A model generated the notes under the pieces. It worked only from the letters and a program-made list of their open reading frames with translations, was not told where the DNA came from and did no database searches. Made by a program: the position numbers and the translations under genes. Of a stretch of 64,000 bases of DNA, positions 26,881 to 36,580 are shown in pieces. The DNA lies in contig NC_088779.1 in the NCBI RefSeq assembly GCF_954871325.1, forward strand, positions 28,692,869 through 28,756,868, in the 5' to 3' direction. The stretch comes from Gordionus sp. m RMFG-2023. Lineage: Eukaryota > Nematomorpha > Gordioida > Chordodea > Parachordodidae. Numbering within the stretch: position 1 is the stretch's first letter; each line of letters begins with the position of its first letter.

Positions 26881-27216
26881 TAAGCATTTAAGAATAATTA
26901 CTAAAATTTACTTTTAATTGCATAGAGCGAATTTTTTTTACATGTTCAAGATATATATGTTAGAGGTGATGGGGACAAATTTATTGTGGTAAAAAAAAAC
27001 CTCAAAATTACCCCTACGTATACTTACCACCATTAGTGAGAAACGCCAGGAAGAAATTGCTAAGCTATTTTTTCCTCACATCATATATTGGTCACATAAT
27101 AACAACTCTTATTTACATAATTTACAGTAATTAGCGAAATACCCGTTAGCATTTCGGGCTTATGATTTAAGTAATTATGTGGGTAAAATTAGTTGTTTAT
27201 CTTATAATAAATGAAT
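26881..27216. other. AT-rich spacer
   Basis: No gene is visible. Isolated GCGAAAT and TTTCGGGC near 27130-27160 may be eroded outer units of the following array. Confidence 0.35.
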
Positions 27217-27512
27217 TCGCAAATTTTCATTGTTTCAAGGGCAATGCTCTCGCGATAATATATTCGCAGTAAATAATTCATCATAAAGGGTCATGCGATA
27301 TAAGTTTATCTATAATGGGTTTGCGATAAGTCTCGCTAAAATGTATTCGCCCCGAATTTAACGCAGTTCAGGTTTCGCGGAAATAAATTAGCGATTAATG
27401 AATTAGTGATATTGTCTTCGCTGTAAATGTTTTGCGGAAAAAAAATTCGCATAATTGGTGCGATATTATCTTCAATTCCTTAGCGATAAACGTTTCACTC
27501 AAAAATAGCGAG
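27217..27512 (+). repeat. Second ~14-bp-period GCGA/TCGC array
   Basis: TCGC, TGCG or TAGCG cores recur at about 27217, 27250, 27264, 27278, 27294, 27309, 27322, 27333, 27347, 27361, 27375, 27389, 27404, 27418, 27433, 27447, 27459, 27472, 27481, 27495 and 27506, most spaced 13-15 bp apart. It is the same kind of array as 22588-22850 and lies in the 3' flank of the intact glycosyltransferase gene. Confidence 0.75.
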
Positions 27513-27826
27513 ACCAAATACGAAAAATTTTCCCCTTTTATTTATTTGAAATCAAATTATTTTTAAATTTGTCATCGTTTTTTTATACTAAATTATTAAA
27601 AAGCTAAAAAGCTAATTTTGCTATCTACTTAAATTCAAAAACTAATCATTTTAAGGTGAGGAAATTAAATATTTTGAATTAGAAGTTTCCAACGATAGGA
27701 ATATAAATGTTGAGCAATGTATATTACAATTTCAACTTATTTAAGATCAAACATATGCTTAAAATCCAGGGAATTCCTCTGTAAGTGTCTAGTGTAAATT
27801 TCATTTTTTTTATGTAATTAATGTAT
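27513..27826 (-). repeat. 3' flank shared by the two GT31 copies
   Basis: The stretch from about 27541 to 27826 is similar in order to about 31990-32240. Shared blocks include TTTGCTATC, AATTCAAA, TTTCCA(A/G)(C/T)GATAG(G/A)AAT, AAATGTT and TTCCTCTGT(A/G)AGT. It extends the duplication that produced the second GT31 copy. Confidence 0.65.
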
Positions 27827-28013
27827 AGTGTTGTTAAACGGCTCGATTCGAGTATCTAAACATTATAGCCAGGAAAATATAACCTAAGCGCCGACATTTC
27901 GCCAATAGATGTTCAATCCTATGTGTCGTATATGAGCAAAATGCTAGTCTTGTATAACATTTTTCTGGATAAAATATTGAGGTAGCCGTTTTTAAAAATC
28001 GGCTCTTATAACA
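27827..28013. mobile_element. MITE of the GTTGTTAAACGGCTCG family
   Basis: Starts AGTGTTGTTAAACGGCTCG, ends with an inverted CCGTTTTTAAAAATCGGCTC and taacaa. The centre shares AGCCAGGAAAATAT and TTTTTCTGGATAAAATATTG with the copies at 30849 and 47028. It interrupts the 3' flank of the glycosyltransferase gene, which is uninterrupted beside the second copy, so it arrived after that duplication. The TSD has decayed. Confidence 0.75.
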
Positions 28014-28446
28014 ATTTAGGCAAAATGTTTCAATATTTGTATATACTATTATCATTATTCAACATCAAGTATATATTGGCATACATGTCTTATTGGGATG
28101 TCTTTCGATCTAAATAAAGTTACTAAAGGCAATTTTTAAATTCGAAAAAAAATTTGATTTGACACCCGATATGTATTTAGTATCTAAAGAGTTTGCATAC
28201 CGTTGTTAAATTCAAACAATTTTGACGTTAACTTAAGAAGTATTCTAAATTTGTAATGATTTTTATATCAATTTTTTTTGTATATCAATAAATTTAAAAA
28301 ACGCTAAGGTTAATGGGCCAAAGTTGTCTGATATTTATAGAGGTAAGTACTCTACCCGTGCTGCAATTTTCCGGTGTATATAAAAATTTTGAAAATGGCC
28401 CCCGGAAGATGATATAAAATTGAAAGATTTTGAATTCCCACGAATT
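28014..28446. other. 3' flank of the GT31 gene
   Basis: AT-rich, non-coding; part is probably 3' UTR of the minus-strand gene. No further feature. Confidence 0.4.
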
Positions 28447-29637
28447 TCATATCACATCCACGACATATGTGCCGTGTATTTCCGGCATTGAACGATTCCA
28501 AATTTCGAGAAGATCATGTATCTCATGAACGTGCGTCATAAATATGTAATTCCTATAATCGAGCATTCTAGATATGTTAGCTGGATAGTGACCGGTATAA
28601 TAGGCATGCCCTATGTTAACCATAGATATATTGAGCAGCTGAGACAGCATCCCAGTTACATAAACGTCCTCATTAGCTATGTAATTGCTTAATCGTGACA
28701 TAATGCACATATTTTCCAAAGTACGCAAATGATAACTCAAAAGGTAAGCTGAACCGCGACAAAATGGAGGCAGTTTGCTGGGCGGGTAATCTGAGCTGGA
28801 CAGGAAGTTTTTATGTTTATGATCCCTTATGGGAAGCTCTCGACCAACTACATTGCATATAAATACCGGGGAAGTGATCGAGTCTTTTTGAGACATGGAT
28901 AGGTTAATTATACTTAAATTTTCATGGTAATTTAGTAAGGTTTCGATCAAGGAGGCAAGATTTGGCAAAGTATCGTCATCAATTTTTAGCAAATACCTTT
29001 TGAAGCAGGACGATTTAAATAAGGGAGAAATCTTATTTTGAATGCCACGCATTAGGGCGAACGTGATGCCAGACATTGTTTTGTAAGTTAAATTAGCATA
29101 AGTATCCATGATGTTGATCTTCAAAATGTCTTGGAATAACCCGATTTCCGATTCCAACTTTAATTGTGACGAAATATTTTCTTGTTCAGATAAAGAAGAG
29201 TTGTAAGGGGCCTGACCAACAATAAAAACGTGCCTTACATAATGGGTTCTATTCTCTACGGATATATTGCCATTAAATGCCCAGGTGTCTCTGATGACTT
29301 CGCGAATTCTAAAATTGTTCCACGAGGAAATTATCAGTGCTAGAATGTAAATGGATGTGCAATTTCCGGCACAACAATCTTTTTCATCATTTTCTACCAT
29401 ATTTGTTAGAAATAAATCAGTGGAAGGCACCGCCGTAAACCGAATCTCCGACACATTAAATAGAGAAAAATTGCGCATGGAAAGATTCCATGTTTGATCT
29501 GGATAACCCGTAAGAACATTGGTCAGTAAAAAGTCTGGAATATCATTATAAACGATAAAAATGAAGGTACAGACAATTATTATTAAATATCTAGCAGATC
29601 GCCATTTTACATTCTCAAATACCCGGAGAGCAAACAT
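28447..29637 (-). CDS. GT31 family beta-1,3-glycosyltransferase, single exon
   Basis: A 396-residue type II membrane protein, predicted to act in the Golgi adding beta-1,3-linked galactose or N-acetylhexosamine from a UDP-sugar. Residues 17-31 (YLIIIVCTFIFIVY) form the signal anchor, followed by a stem. The Galactosyl_T (PF01762) landmarks are present: RIREVIRDTW (110-119), HVFIVG (136-141), EIGLFQDIL (164-172), YANLTYKT (180-187), the metal/UDP-binding KIDDDT (218-223), LPPFCRGSAYLLS (289-301) and NEDVYVTGML (322-331). Many Asn-X-Ser/Thr sites and paired cysteines fit a lumenal domain. The frame is unbroken from a true ATG, so it is probably functional. The exact sugar and acceptor cannot be read from sequence. 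A broken paralogue lies 2.6 kb away. Confidence 0.9.
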   Translation of the reverse strand: MFALRVFENVKWRSARYLIIIVCTFIFIVYNDIPDFLLTNVLTGYPDQTWNLSMRNFSLFNVSEIRFTAVPSTDLFLTNMVENDEKDCCAGNCTSIYILALIISSWNNFRIREVIRDTWAFNGNISVENRTHYVRHVFIVGQAPYNSSLSEQENISSQLKLESEIGLFQDILKINIMDTYANLTYKTMSGITFALMRGIQNKISPLFKSSCFKRYLLKIDDDTLPNLASLIETLLNYHENLSIINLSMSQKDSITSPVFICNVVGRELPIRDHKHKNFLSSSDYPPSKLPPFCRGSAYLLSYHLRTLENMCIMSRLSNYIANEDVYVTGMLSQLLNISMVNIGHAYYTGHYPANISRMLDYRNYIFMTHVHEIHDLLEIWNRSMPEIHGTYVVDVI

Positions 29638-30848
29638 TAGTAAAACGCAAGAAAATTATTAATATTTGTTAAAAGTTTAATATTATATAAAAAAAAATAA
29701 AAAAAAAATAACACTTCTCCCGTATATATATTGGTAATATAATATTTTAATTATTTCAAGGACGTGTTCACCAATAATTCAAATTTTCGATATTATGATC
29801 AACAATTTCATAGTTTTTTTTTGAAGTTATTCCATTTTAAATAAAACGTATATCAGTCTTAAAATATAAATTTTTTTGAGGCCTTTTTTTTTTAAAGATC
29901 TTAAATCTGAACCTAAAAACAAATCCCCGAGAAACCCGGTTCACGACTCAGTAAAAATATTTGTACAATTCTATTTTAATAACAAAAATAACGATTAAAA
30001 CAGCCGGCAAGCCCGGATAATAAAATTTGAAAAAACCGGGTGTCAGATCTAAAAAACCGAACTGGGTAAGAAAAAACGGTCACAGATTGGATAGGATTCG
30101 ATTCAAAAACAGAAATCTAAATTATTTTGACCTGCCTATATAGGTATCTGAAGAAAAAAAAATTAAATAAATATAAATTAATTTTTTAAAAAATCTTAAT
30201 AACAATAATAAAAATGTGTAAAATACTATCTAAGAACCTCTGTAAGACTTTAAAAATGTTATTTTCAAGAGAAGAGAAGAGAAGAGAAGAAGAGAAGATT
30301 TATCCCTTAATTGATTGAGACAAGATGAATTTGAATTCGCGAAATCTTATTTTTAAGAGACGATGATTTAATTTTAAATCAATTTGGCAAAAAAAAATAA
30401 ATGAAATCCTTAAAAAAATGATAAGAAATATTTGTTTAGAGTAATTGCACTCTTTGCTTAATTTCTTAAACAATTTCCATTTTTTCCCTCACCTTACTTA
30501 CCTAAAAAATAGGGGATTTAAAGTTTAAAATGTTTCATCTTTTTTTTTTAAAGAACAGGACTAAAGTGATGTGTATCTTCTCCGGGAAAATAAGGTTTTG
30601 GGTTCGCATTGGCTAGTGAGATTATTATATACGGACAAAAGCCGGATTTTGGCTGGTGTAGGGTATGCGTATATTAAATATATGGGCCTCAAATTTTATA
30701 AATAACTGTGTTTTTTTGCGGTGACGCTTAGGCCTCACCCTCTCAGGTTTAAGGAAAAATTCGTGTCAGATTGTTTTATTATTTTTTACTTATAACAGAA
30801 TTAGTTGGCAATAACACGTTGTTCGCCCGCTAAAATCAGTAAAAACAG
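29638..30848. other. Intergenic DNA with GC-rich repeat fragments
   Basis: Around 29925-30110 dispersed-repeat text such as gaaacccggttcacgactca and cagccggcaagcccggataa occurs. A purine run of AGAGAAG repeats lies at 30269-30299. From about 30560 to 30780 a moderately GC-rich stretch (ccgggaaaataaggttttgg) may be an old SINE-like or repeat fragment, but no boundaries are visible. No gene. Confidence 0.4.
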
Positions 30849-31071
30849 AAGTGTTGTTAAACCGCTAGTTTTGAGCCTATTTTTTAAAACGACAAACTCA
30901 ATATTTTAGCTAGAAAAATAATGTCTAAGCCTATAGATTTCGATAATATATGTATAGACCTTTGTTCCTTCTATGAGCGAAATCCAGGCTTGTGTTAGAT
31001 TTTTCTGGATTAAATATTGAAGTTAGCCGTTTTTAAAAATCGGCTCAAAACGAGCCGTTTAACGACACTAA
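30849..31071. mobile_element. MITE of the GTTGTTAAACGGCTCG family with TSD
   Basis: 223 bp flanked by AAAAACAG on both sides (30841-30848 and 31072-31079), an 8-bp TSD. The ends are AAGTGTTGTTAAACCGCT and inverted TTAGTGTCGTTAAACGGCTC. The right arm includes CCGTTTTTAAAAATCGGCTC. The 8-bp TSD and the (CAG)TGTTGTTAAA end place it with hAT elements, related at the tip to the large hAT at 57343. Confidence 0.88.
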
Positions 31072-32265
31072 AAAAACAGATGTGGGTTAGTTTAAAAATA
31101 ATCTTAACATTGATTATAAAAAAATTTATAAAAATGAAAATCATTAAGGCATAGTATATGTGATAACGTCTAGCTGTCTCTATTGTATATTATGAAGATG
31201 TAGAAAACTAGTACAAGATTCCTCTCTTCAAATGCGTTGGTAATTTTTAATTTCCTAACCAATCAGAAAAACCTTTGATATAACCTTGGTTTTGTAGCCT
31301 CCAAATTATTGTTTTACAACTCGCCTAGCTTTACCCCTCTATCCAGAAAGAATATTTACCCCTCCCCACTTCATAGAAGTCCACTATTTACCCCGCAGAT
31401 TATGGTTCCTACTTACCCCTCCACCCTCTCCCTGTTTCTGTAAACAAGTAGGTTATTATTTTAAAAATGGCTGTCGTGGATGCAACAGGACTTCCAAAAA
31501 TACATATACTCCAAAATACATTCATGATAATATTAATTTTTGACCTAAGATCAATAGATTGTAATATCTAAATATCCGTTTGTGTTTTATTGAAGATCTA
31601 AATTTTTATAATCTCACCTTTTTTAAAAATAAATAGGCGCACCCCAACGGCAAAAGTATACCTAAAAAAACCACCAGATATAACAGTTTAGAAGAATTAA
31701 ATTAAAATCAGTTTAATAATAAAATTCTCGTTGGTAATATACATAATTTAGTTGGTAAAAGAAATATAGAACCTAAGTTTTTTAAAGAAAAAATCAAAAG
31801 AAACTTGAGAATTTTTAAATATTTTTTGGTAAAACAAAGACTAAATATTTTGAAATTTTAATGCAAAAAATCTTTCAAGAATAAATTTTAATTTATTCCG
31901 TCTCGAAAGAATTCTGAAGATTAATATTTTTAAAGCACGTATAAGAAGACACAAATTGATCTTTCGATAATAATATGGACATTTAAAATTTCCAAGTAAT
32001 TTATTTAAATCAAAATTAATTTTAATTTCATCGTCATTTATGTTTAATCATTAAAAGCAAAAAAGGAATTTGGCTATCCACGTAAATTCAAAGCGAATCT
32101 TTTTTTTATAGATTGAGGGAATAAATAATTACGAATACGAAAGGTTCCAGTGATAGAAATGTAAATGTTATAAATTAATGCCAAGCTCTAAGAAATTTCC
32201 TCTGTGAGTAACTAGTAATTCATTTTTTGTTGTTGGTGTGATTACATAAAGTATTGGTGGAACAG
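31072..32265. other. Intergenic DNA
   Basis: No gene. About 31990-32240 is the 3' flank of the broken glycosyltransferase copy and matches 27541-27826. C-rich text at 31330-31430 (cccctccaccctctccctg) resembles the C-rich edge of the CAGCGTCTACATGA family and is probably a fragment. Confidence 0.4.
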
Positions 32266-32998
32266 TCAATCCTGACCACTGCACGTTACCAAATGTTGAG
32301 AAAATTGAAAATTTATCTCATCAATTTTCGTCGTAAATATGTATTTCATAAAATTAGGCTTATTAGATAAGTTGCCTTCATAATTTCCGGTATAGTAAGC
32401 GTCCCTTATGGGAACCATAGATATATTGAGTAATGTAGATAGCAGATCAATTACATAAACGTCCTCACTAGTTATATAATTGGTGAATCGTGTTTCAAAG
32501 TACATATTTTCCAAAGTGAGTAAGTGATAACATAAAAGGTAAACTGAACCAAAATAAAATGGTGGCAGTTCTCTGGGCTGATAGTCTAACAGGAACAGGA
32601 TAATCGCGTATGGGGAGCGGATGACGAATCACATTGCATAAAAAGACCGGGAGAGTGATCGCGAGCTCGTTGAGATATGGATCGGTTATTTGCACTTGAT
32701 TTTGATGGCGGTAATTTACTAAGGTTTTAATCAAGGGGACAAGATTTGGCAAAGTATCGTCATCAATTTTTTTCAGATACATTTTGAAGCAGGATGGTTT
32801 AAATATGAGGGATCCCTTATCATGTATACCCAACTTTAGGGCGAACGTGATGTCAGTCATTATTTTGTGAGTTAAATTAGTATAAATTTCCATAATATTG
32901 GTCCTTAAAATGTCTTGGAATAACCCAATTTTCCCCTCCAACTTAAATTGTGACGAAGTATCAATTTTTTCAGTGGAGTTAGATATTGGGTTAGCCAT
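32266..32998 (-). pseudogene. Truncated, frameshifted GT31 paralogue
   Basis: Two overlapping frames together match residues 153 to about 375 of the intact gene at 28447-29637. The first (32998-32495) has QFKLEGKIGLFQDILRTNIM, LTHKIMTDITFAL and the catalytic KKIDDDTLPNL. The second (from about 32600 down to 32266) has LPPFYFGSVYLLCYH, TSEDVYVIDLL and NISMVPIRDAYYTGNY. The switch near 32590 is a one-base-type frameshift. The membrane anchor, stem, RxxRxTW and FIVG motifs are missing: upstream of 32998 the sequence is a MITE fragment. The apparent start ATG and the residues MANPIS come from that MITE. The flanks show that this copy arose by segmental duplication, not retroposition alone. Confidence 0.85.
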
Positions 32999-33035
32999 TT
33001 TTAAAAATCTAGCCTTTTAACAAACACTTCTAATA
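32975..33035. mobile_element. Fragment of the GTTGTTAAACGGCTCG MITE
   Basis: Contains gggttagccatttttaaaaa and tctagccttttaacaaacac, the inverted right arm of the MITE family. It abuts and partly overlaps the truncated 5' end of the GT31 pseudogene. Confidence 0.65.
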
Positions 33036-33184
33036 CTTCAATATTTTTAGTTCTATCTTAAATTTTGGTGTCAATTAATGGGAATTTTTTTTTTATTTAG
33101 CTGATAACTTTTTATTTATACTCTTAATTCGGTTTTTGTTTAGTGGCTCAAATACTGATTGATGAATTAATAAATAATAAGTAC

Positions 33185-33625
33185 CAATCAGGAGATAAAT
33201 ATTGGCGCAACCCAGATATCAATTTCCACCAATAACAATCAAGGTTAACTAATGAACCCAATAATTAATAAGTTCTCTAAAACCAATTCTAAGCTCGATA
33301 ATCGTTATGGAAATTTAATGGTTTCCCTAAAAGAAAAATTTGAGATAATTTTCGCGGGATAGTAGTCAAGAATGAAAATTCACGATTAAAGTTTTGCCAT
33401 GAAACATATCACTATAATAAACTTTATGCTTTTAAAGGGTTTGCCACAAATGCCTTTCTATGATGGGTTCATTATAAAAGTTTCACTTAAATGTATTAAC
33501 CCCAAGCTGTTTCACGGTTTAGGAATTCGCGGCAATAGGCTTTGCTGATTATATTGGTTCAAAAATTCCTTCGCGATAAATGACATCGGCTAAAAAGTGT
33601 TTAGCTATAACACATTTCGCGAAAT
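33185..33625 (+). repeat. Third GCGAA-type array with shared flank
   Basis: 33185-33300 is the inverted counterpart of the flank at 23000-23385. 33337-33625 contains diverged TTCGCG, GCGATAA and TTCGCGAA cores at intervals compatible with the 14-bp period, but more eroded than the other two arrays. No coding frame. Confidence 0.6.
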
Positions 33626-33629
33626 TAAC

Positions 33630-35612
33630 CGGATACCACAGAAAGAGGCATGCACTTGGCAACATTGTTTCATTAAGAAAAAGTAAGGAAAAGAACTTTA
33701 TGAGGATAACGGTTCACGGAACTAAAGAAGGAGAGTGCAAAGAGATTTTTTTATTAGAATACTGATGACTATTGTGAGTGAAGTAGGTATAAATAACAAC
33801 TGGGAAATGAGAAAAAAAACTGTTGAAAAATACGGAAAAAGTATGTGGTTTGATAAAAGAATCACTGGGACGTGGTGGTAGAATAAACGTAGTCAAAGCG
33901 ATCAACGAGGAAAAGAGATGCTACAAAGAATGGGAACAATGCTGAGAGGAAAATGGAGATTGATAGCAACGGAATCGCAAGACGTATTTGGAAACATTAT
34001 TCGAATGAAGAGAATAAATAGGACATTGATGTGTAATGTGCAAAGGTGGAAGGGCCTGGCTGTAAGATTTGGTAAAGGTGCATCTTTAAAAATGGATGGA
34101 AGATAAAGCATGTGCCCTATTGAGGGTGAGAGAAATGTTTGGGGCATCTGAAGATCTAGTGATTGAGTGGCTCAGGAATGTGTGCAACAGCTTAATTATT
34201 CTTAAAGGGATTATATCCGGCGACTGGAAAAAAGCGTGATAATCCTGAATTATAAAGGAAAGGGTAATTCTCTAGACGGTGACCCATACAGAGCAATTAA
34301 ATTTTTGGAACAGACTATAAAATTTTTGAGTGAGTGTTAGAGATAATAATTTGGGACAAAATGAAAATGATGCAATTGGCCTTTACACCAGAGAAAGACA
34401 ATACAGACTCTATTTCGTAACGAAGCAAATGCAGCAAAGATATGAAGAGAAGGGAAAGATACTTTATTACGCATTTATGGCATTGATTTAGTCCCGTGAG
34501 GACAAAATGAGTCTTGAGAAAGTCAGGAGGCGTATGGCTAGTGTTTGCCGTGATGGTGATGTATGAAAAGGCATGAGCGATGAACTCGAATAAATGACGA
34601 AGATAGTAAAAGTTAAAGATAAGGCTACATTAGGCCGGAGATTTACAAGGGACTTCCATGAAAAATATTTTGTACTGATGATCTAGTACTAATAGTAAAA
34701 AGTAAAAAGGTGTAAAAGTAAAAAATACACGGATTGTGAATCATTATTGAAGAAGGTTTAAAAATGAATATAGGAAAAACAAAAGGGATGGCTGGAGGCT
34801 AAGGAATAGGAAAGATCGAAGAGATCGGCAATTGGCTACGTGAGAATGGTGTTGTTAGAAATTACATTAATTGTACTTGCTGCCCTAAATTTGTAGGTTT
34901 AGGGGTGTAAAAGAAGGACTGCATATGGCAAGCATAACATTTGAGAAAGTATGCAGATGTAAAATAATGGATAACAAATGGAACAACTTTAGAAAAAGTG
35001 GGGCAGGTTTTCTATTTAGGCAATACATTTAACGAAGATGGAGGTATTTGATTCACAGGTAGTGGCAAGGATAAGATATGCATGGAATTTTTTTTAGAGA
35101 TTTTGATAATAACTGGTAAAAATGTTTTTCTAGCTTCGAAGAGAAAAATGTATTCACCCTGCATACGAAATTGTATGATGTAAGAACGGCATCTTAGACA
35201 TGGGCAATTAAGGCAACACACGAAGCTAAGTCGCAAGGAACGAAGATGATAATGGTTAGATCGATATATGAGGTTACCCCAGGGAGAGAAGCAAAGGACT
35301 GTGATAGGGTTAATAGATGATTCCTTGTGAAGAAATAGATCTAGATGGTGTGGAAGAAATGCTGAACGTAAGACTAAGCACTATTGGATGAAGAGAAGAG
35401 CTGTCGTTGGTTCGAAGTAGATGGAACAAGATGCAGAGGAAGGCCAAAAAAAAACTGGATGAAAGTACTAGATAATGGCATGAAAATGCGTGGATTGACA
35501 ATGGCAATGCCCTTCCTTGAAAAATGGAGAAAAATATTTAGAATGGAAACTGGCCTACCCGGACGAACACAAAAAAAATGGCCACCTAAACAGTATAATA
35601 TATAAATTATTA
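33630..35612 (+). mobile_element. Degraded LINE (non-LTR retrotransposon)
   Basis: Plus-strand frames give a LINE order: VKAINEEKRCYKEWEQ (about 33895-33945), LNYKGKGNSLDGDPYRAIKF (34240-34300), FTPEKDNTDS then FVTKQMQQRYEEKGKILYYA followed by FM (34380-34480), a Cys-rich INCTCCPKFV stretch (about 34865-34900), FYLGNTFNEDGG (35010-35045), and a C-terminal CRGRPKKNWMKVLDNGMKMR then GLTMAMPFLEKWRKI (35430-35540). These are reverse transcriptase, a zinc-knuckle-like insert and the thumb/C-terminal part. Many frame changes and stops are present. The family is RTE/CR1-like; it differs from the LINE at 59.1-61.4 kb, which lacks the Cys-rich insert. No endonuclease domain was recognised. Confidence 0.75.
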
Positions 35613-36580
35613 TTTTAAAATGTTTCAGTTTCAAGATATAAAATGTTAATTGATTTAATAAAGTATATTATGAAGGCTAAACTAATATTCTTATAGAAAG
35701 ACTGAGACCCTAATTCGAATTGCAAAATCAATACAACATTTTTTGTTTTATATTTTAAATTATTCTATTTCGTATTATTAATCAGAAATAAGTGTGGTGC
35801 AGTTTAATTTTTTCCAAAAATTTTTTTATTAGAAATCACAAAATTTTACATTGATTTATTTAAGTGTAATAAAGGTTACCATTAGATAGGTAAAATTACA
35901 AAAAAAAAAAATTATAATAATAATACGACCTAATAATTTTGTAAAAAAACGATTTGTTTAAAGTTTCTAAGGTTTGAGCAAATGATTAAGCGATCGTTGA
36001 TTGTAAAAGATAATGAGATTGTCATAAATTTTTAAAGTTAAAAAAAAAAATAAAAAATAAAATCACAATGTTTTTAAAATAAAATATATATAAAGTTTGT
36101 GAGGGGGATATAAATATTGTTTCGCAAAAAATAGGAAATTTAGTTTTTTTTTTAAAAAATAATAGTAATATTTTTCATCTTTTTCTAATTATAAAATCTT
36201 TAAAATCTTAAAATATATTAAAGAATTTATGTATATTTTTAATTTTTTTAAAAAAAATTCTATAAAATTGATAAAAATGCATTTTATATTTTTGTATCAT
36301 AATTAATACTGATATGAAATTTTTTTTTTTTTTAAAAAAAAATAATATCTATATATAGTAAAATATTGAATTTATTTTTTGGGAACGTACTATATCTAGC
36401 TTTGGAGAATATCTCAAGATTTTATGCAAAAAAAAACATATTATCTAAGCCTCAAGATTTCACGTATGGATAGGCAGAAAGGTTTTGTTTTTGAAAACCA
36501 CTTCCGCCAAAGAGGCTTAGCTAATTTATATTTTTAGGCTAAAATTTATAATTTAATAGTAATATCAAACAAAAAAAAAA
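35613..36580. other. AT-rich region downstream of the homeobox gene
   Basis: Mostly A and T runs. The part nearest 36580 should be the 3' UTR of the minus-strand homeobox gene. AATAAA on the minus strand near 36371 is one candidate poly(A) signal. No other feature. Confidence 0.4.

Noticed and set aside
35310-35634. Minus-strand open frames at 35310-35634
   Set aside because: Antisense to the LINE C-terminal coding segment, which carries the recognisable RGRPKKNW motif on the plus strand.
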